Source of the DNA: Muribaculaceae bacterium
GTDB lineage: Bacteria; Bacteroidota; Bacteroidia; Bacteroidales; Muribaculaceae
Assembly: GCA_017424575.1 (NCBI GenBank)
Contig: JAFOYQ010000064.1
Location: forward strand, 1-37,175
Length of the DNA stretch: 37,175 nt
Direction of reading: 5' to 3'
The position numbers were made by a program, and so were the translations under genes. Below the pieces are notes generated by a model. That model was not told the origin of the DNA. It made no database searches and saw nothing but the letters and a program-made list of their open reading frames with translations. Positions 34,361 to 37,175 of this stretch are shown piece by piece. Position 1 is the first letter of the stretch. The number at the start of each line of letters is the position of its first letter.

Positions 34361-34855
34361 ATGAAAAAAACAATGATTTTCATTGTGTTTTTTGTAGTTC
34401 TTTTGATTTCCGTTTCAGCTCATACCGATAAAGTTATTGATGCAAATAATGGTTATATTGCACCATCTCTAACTCTCGACTACGAGAAAGAAACGCTCTC
34501 TCTTGAGGAGTTGAAAGGGAAATATGTACTACTTTCATTCTGGTCATCAACCGATGCTATATCGCGAGTGGCTTGCAATGAGTACACATCATTTACTAAA
34601 CAAGTAAATGCAGAAGAACAATTTTGTTTCGTATCAATTAACTTTGATAAAAGCGAAGGACTTTTCAAAGAGATTGTAAAACGAGATAATCTTAATGCAA
34701 GAACACAATTTAATGTTCAAGGTGATGAAGCAAATAAAATCAAGCGAACATTTCATCTTGAAGATGGGTACAACACTCTTCTCATCGACCCTACTGGTCG
34801 AATTGTTGCGACAAACCCATCAACAACAGCATTGACTAAGATTCTAAGTCTTTAA
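34361..34855 (+). CDS. Thioredoxin/TlpA-fold protein lacking CXXC
   Basis: A 164-residue protein with an N-terminal hydrophobic segment (about 4-20) that reads as a signal peptide or membrane anchor. LEELKGKYVLLSFWSS (48-63) and the TLLIDPTGRIVATNP segment near the end are the TlpA/redoxin pattern. The active-site WCxxC is replaced by Trp61-Ser62-Ser-Thr-Asp65, so it cannot be an ordinary disulfide reductase; Cys72 and Cys89 are elsewhere. It is expressed from its own promoter behind the structured leader and followed by a strong terminator. Confidence 0.85.
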   Translation: MKKTMIFIVFFVVLLISVSAHTDKVIDANNGYIAPSLTLDYEKETLSLEELKGKYVLLSFWSSTDAISRVACNEYTSFTKQVNAEEQFCFVSINFDKSEGLFKEIVKRDNLNARTQFNVQGDEANKIKRTFHLEDGYNTLLIDPTGRIVATNPSTTALTKILSL

Positions 34856-34862
34856 CTTGTAT

Positions 34863-34895
34863 AAGTCTGCCGCATAAACGACAGACTTTTTTTTT
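34863..34895 (+). terminator. Terminator after the thioredoxin-fold gene
   Basis: AAGTCTG pairs with CAGACTT, extended by a further CG/CG pair inside, followed by a nine-base T run. Confidence 0.9.
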
Positions 34896-34908
34896 AATTT
34901 ATACATAC

Positions 34909-34938
34909 AAAAAAGGTGTGCCCCAACAGCACACCTTT
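34909..34938 (-). terminator. Terminator of the M3 peptidase gene
   Basis: On the minus strand AAAGGTGTG pairs with CACACCTTT around a nine-base loop and is followed by a run of six U's. Confidence 0.9.
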
Positions 34939-34959
34939 AATATTGGATATATTTAGTAA

Positions 34960-37041
34960 TTATTTCTTAATACCATCGCGAATAAGAAGAGCATCAATTG
35001 ATGGATCTTGACCACGGAATCTACGATATAGTTCGGCAGGATTTTCTGTACCGCCCATCATCAAAATATTTTTACGGAATGAATCGGCTGTTTCTTTGTC
35101 AAATATACCATTTTTCAAGAACATTGAGAAAGCATCAGCATCAAGCACTTCACTCCACTTATAACTATAGTATCCAGCAGCATATCCACCTGAGAAGATA
35201 TGACTAAATTGAGGAGAAAGAGCACAACCATCAACTGGTGTAAACATTTCAACACCTTTCATCGCTTCATTTTCAAATTGAGCAGCATCTTCAATCTTTG
35301 ATGTAGTAGTGTGCCATGCCATATCAAGGTAACCAAATGACAACTGACGAAGACATGCATAAGCAGCACCATATTGTGATGAAGCAATAATTCTATCAAT
35401 CATTTCTTGTGGGATTGGTTCTCCAGTGAGATAGTGCTTAGCAAATCCATCAAGGAATTCTTTTTCAGTCAAGTAGTTTTCATTGAATTGAGATGGAAGT
35501 TCAACAAAATCACGATATACCGAAGTACCCGACATTGACGCGTATTTTGTATTAGCCAAAAGTCCATGAAGGGCATGTCCAAATTCATGAAGGAAAGTTT
35601 CAACTTCATAAGGAGTCAACAATGAAGGTTTATCAGCAGTTGGTTTTGTAAAATTCATTACAATTGACACATGAGGACGTGTCATTACTCCATTTAAGTT
35701 AGATTGATCTTTGAAACCAGTCATCCATGCTCCAGGACGCTTGCTTGCACGAGGGAAAAAGTCGGTATAAATCAAACCTACATATTCGCCATTTTCATCA
35801 GTAACCTCAAATGCTGTCACATCAGCATGATACACATCTACGTTATCAATTTTAGTAAATTTCAAACCATAAAGTTTTGTAGCGAGACCAAATACACCAT
35901 CAATTACATTATTAAGTTCAAAATATGGGCGTAATTCTTCTTCGCTATAGCTGTATTTAGCATTCTTAAGTTTATTTGAATAATAACTATAATCCCATGG
36001 TTGCATCTTGATTTCACGACCTTCTAATTTAGAAGCATACTCTTCAATGGCGGCAAATTCTGCTTGTTGTGCTGGACGGTATGCGTCACGAAGTTGGTCA
36101 AGTAATCCATATACATTGTCTACATTTTGTGCCATTGTGCGCTCAAGACTATATTGAGCATGTGATTTATATCCCAAAAGGTTAGCGATTTGATGACGTA
36201 ATTCAACAATACGCTTCATAACATCAACGTTAGAATATTCACCTTTTTGATTGCGACCATTATAAAGACGATACATTTTCTCACGTAAATCTTGACGTGA
36301 AGAATATTTCATAAATGCAGTATATGTAGGTTGTGCAAGAGTAAACAAATATTCTCCTTCGCGATTTTTTTCTTTAGCGGCAAGAGCTGCTGCTTCAACC
36401 GAACTTTCAGGTAATCCCTCAAGGTCATCTTTTGTTAACCAAATTTCGTATGTATTGAGTTCTTTCAATACGTTTTGACCAAACTTTGTTGTTAATTCAG
36501 ACAACTCAGCAGAAAGTTTACGATATGTTTCACGATTTTCACCCTTAAGATTAGCACCAGAACGAGCAAATGAATCGTAGGTGCGTTGTAGCAACATTTG
36601 GTCTTCAGTATCAAGATTAAACATTGCACGATTTTCGTATACCTCTTTTACTCTATTCCATAAACCTTCATTGAGGCTGATACTTGTAGAATATTCACTT
36701 AATTTTGCAGAAACTGTCAAAGAGATTTGCATCATTTCATCATCACTATGTGCCGACATTAGTGGATAAAATACATTTAATACTCTATTAAGATCTGCAC
36801 CTACATTTTCTAATGCTACAATTGTATTATCAAAATCTGGACGAGAGCGTTGATTTACAATAGCATTAATCTCTTGTTGTGCAAGTGCGATACCTCTATC
36901 AATAGCCTCTTCATAGTGACTATTGTTGATTTTACTAAACGGAGTAGCTTCTTTGTATGTGCCAAACTCCTGGAAGAATGGATTTTGTGCTTGTGTCATA
37001 ATTGCAGTAAATGTTAATAATGACAATAATAATTTCTTCAT
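34960..37041 (-). CDS. M3-family zinc metallopeptidase (dipeptidyl carboxypeptidase/oligopeptidase-like)
   Basis: A 693-residue exported enzyme. Residues 1-18 form a signal peptide ([18 protein letters not shown]). The zinc motif HEFGH (485-489) supplies His485, the catalytic Glu486 and His489. Glu514 in FVELPSQ is the third ligand. The GHALHG segment and the C-terminal [14 protein letters not shown] are M3 hallmarks. The length and signal peptide point to a periplasmic Dcp-type peptidase that releases dipeptides or trims oligopeptides. It is the last recognisable Bacteroidales gene; its promoter is missing because foreign-looking sequence starts ~30 bases upstream of the ATG. Confidence 0.95.
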   Translation of the reverse strand: MKKLLLSLLTFTAIMTQAQNPFFQEFGTYKEATPFSKINNSHYEEAIDRGIALAQQEINAIVNQRSRPDFDNTIVALENVGADLNRVLNVFYPLMSAHSDDEMMQISLTVSAKLSEYSTSISLNEGLWNRVKEVYENRAMFNLDTEDQMLLQRTYDSFARSGANLKGENRETYRKLSAELSELTTKFGQNVLKELNTYEIWLTKDDLEGLPESSVEAAALAAKEKNREGEYLFTLAQPTYTAFMKYSSRQDLREKMYRLYNGRNQKGEYSNVDVMKRIVELRHQIANLLGYKSHAQYSLERTMAQNVDNVYGLLDQLRDAYRPAQQAEFAAIEEYASKLEGREIKMQPWDYSYYSNKLKNAKYSYSEEELRPYFELNNVIDGVFGLATKLYGLKFTKIDNVDVYHADVTAFEVTDENGEYVGLIYTDFFPRASKRPGAWMTGFKDQSNLNGVMTRPHVSIVMNFTKPTADKPSLLTPYEVETFLHEFGHALHGLLANTKYASMSGTSVYRDFVELPSQFNENYLTEKEFLDGFAKHYLTGEPIPQEMIDRIIASSQYGAAYACLRQLSFGYLDMAWHTTTSKIEDAAQFENEAMKGVEMFTPVDGCALSPQFSHIFSGGYAAGYYSYKWSEVLDADAFSMFLKNGIFDKETADSFRKNILMMGGTENPAELYRRFRGQDPSIDALLIRDGIKK

Positions 37042-37070
37042 ATTATTTATTTTTGGTTAATTTATTACTT

Positions 37071-37175
37071 GGGTATCAGTATTGGACACTGACTGATAAC
37101 TTCGAGTGGGCCTTGGGGTATGACCCACGGTTCGGTCTTGTCTATGTAGACTTCCGTACAGGGGAGCGCACCGTT
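37071..37175 (+). CDS. Fragment of a GH1 beta-glucosidase-like gene (3' part)
   Basis: The frame running from about 37071 to the window edge, with codons on positions divisible by three, reads [14 protein letters not shown], then [18 protein letters not shown]. This is the conserved C-terminal DNFEWA...RFGL block of glycoside hydrolase family 1, which binds the substrate glucose. The 105 bases contain 56 G/C, far above their surroundings, and no start, promoter or intergenic signal joins them to the Bacteroidales part. It is cut off by the window end. It may be a chimeric contig end and not a genuine neighbour gene. Confidence 0.6.

Noticed and set aside
1..37175. CRISPR array, insertion sequences, integrases or direct-repeat arrays
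   Set aside because: No regularly spaced repeats, transposase or integrase frames were seen; the repeats present are terminator hairpins and TPR-coding sequence.

Overview
This AT-rich window reads as a chromosomal segment of a Bacteroidales bacterium. The evidence is: repeated promoters of the Bacteroidetes type (TTTG, about 20 bp, TAnnTTTG); a short primary sigma factor lacking region 1.1; the leuA-leuC-leuD-(second synthase)-leuB gene order; DUF4293, DUF1015 and YtxH/holin-family proteins; and a C10 protease ending in what looks like a type IX secretion sorting domain. The family cannot be fixed from the sequence. I see no insertion sequence, CRISPR array, integrase or prophage.

Layout. 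Positions 1-2027 hold the end of an ABC exporter operon (ATPase cut by the window edge, then an ABC-2 permease). rpoD (2106-2966) converges on the leucine operon through a shared hairpin. The operon (9192 down to 3048, minus strand) encodes leuA, leuC, leuD, a second DRE-TIM synthase (citramalate-synthase-like) and leuB. It is preceded by a promoter, a 20-codon leader peptide rich in Leu/Ile/Val and an intrinsic terminator, which together look like a transcription attenuator. Next come prmA and a cluster of small envelope proteins (a 91-residue unknown, a holin-family protein, two tandem YtxH proteins), divergent from uvrA. DUF4293, a large TPR protein, a small membrane protein and tRNA-Ser(GGA) follow on the minus strand.

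A 0.5-kb gap (17958-18458) contains the tRNA promoter and a 31-codon membrane-peptide gene with its own consensus promoter. After it come an exported choloylglycine-hydrolase-family enzyme, a Fur-family regulator, purA and DUF1015. On the minus strand lie gdhA, a DUF486 membrane protein and a second exported Ntn hydrolase. The C10 protease is divergent from the latter. A thioesterase-dprA pair, a nucleoside phosphorylase, tgt, an LptF/G-type permease, an L,D-transpeptidase lipoprotein and a thioredoxin-fold protein without CXXC follow on the plus strand. The last of these sits behind a structured leader RNA containing a small ORF. An M3 metallopeptidase (minus strand) closes the Bacteroidales part.

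The last ~105 bases are visibly more GC-rich (56 of 105 bases, 53%) and encode a fragment resembling the C-terminal motif of a GH1 beta-glucosidase. I suspect a chimeric contig end.

The strongest candidates for something undescribed are the leu leader/attenuator (9223-9440), the four-hairpin leader with a 22-codon ORF ahead of the thioredoxin-fold gene (34207-34360), and the 31-residue membrane peptide gene (18176-18337).
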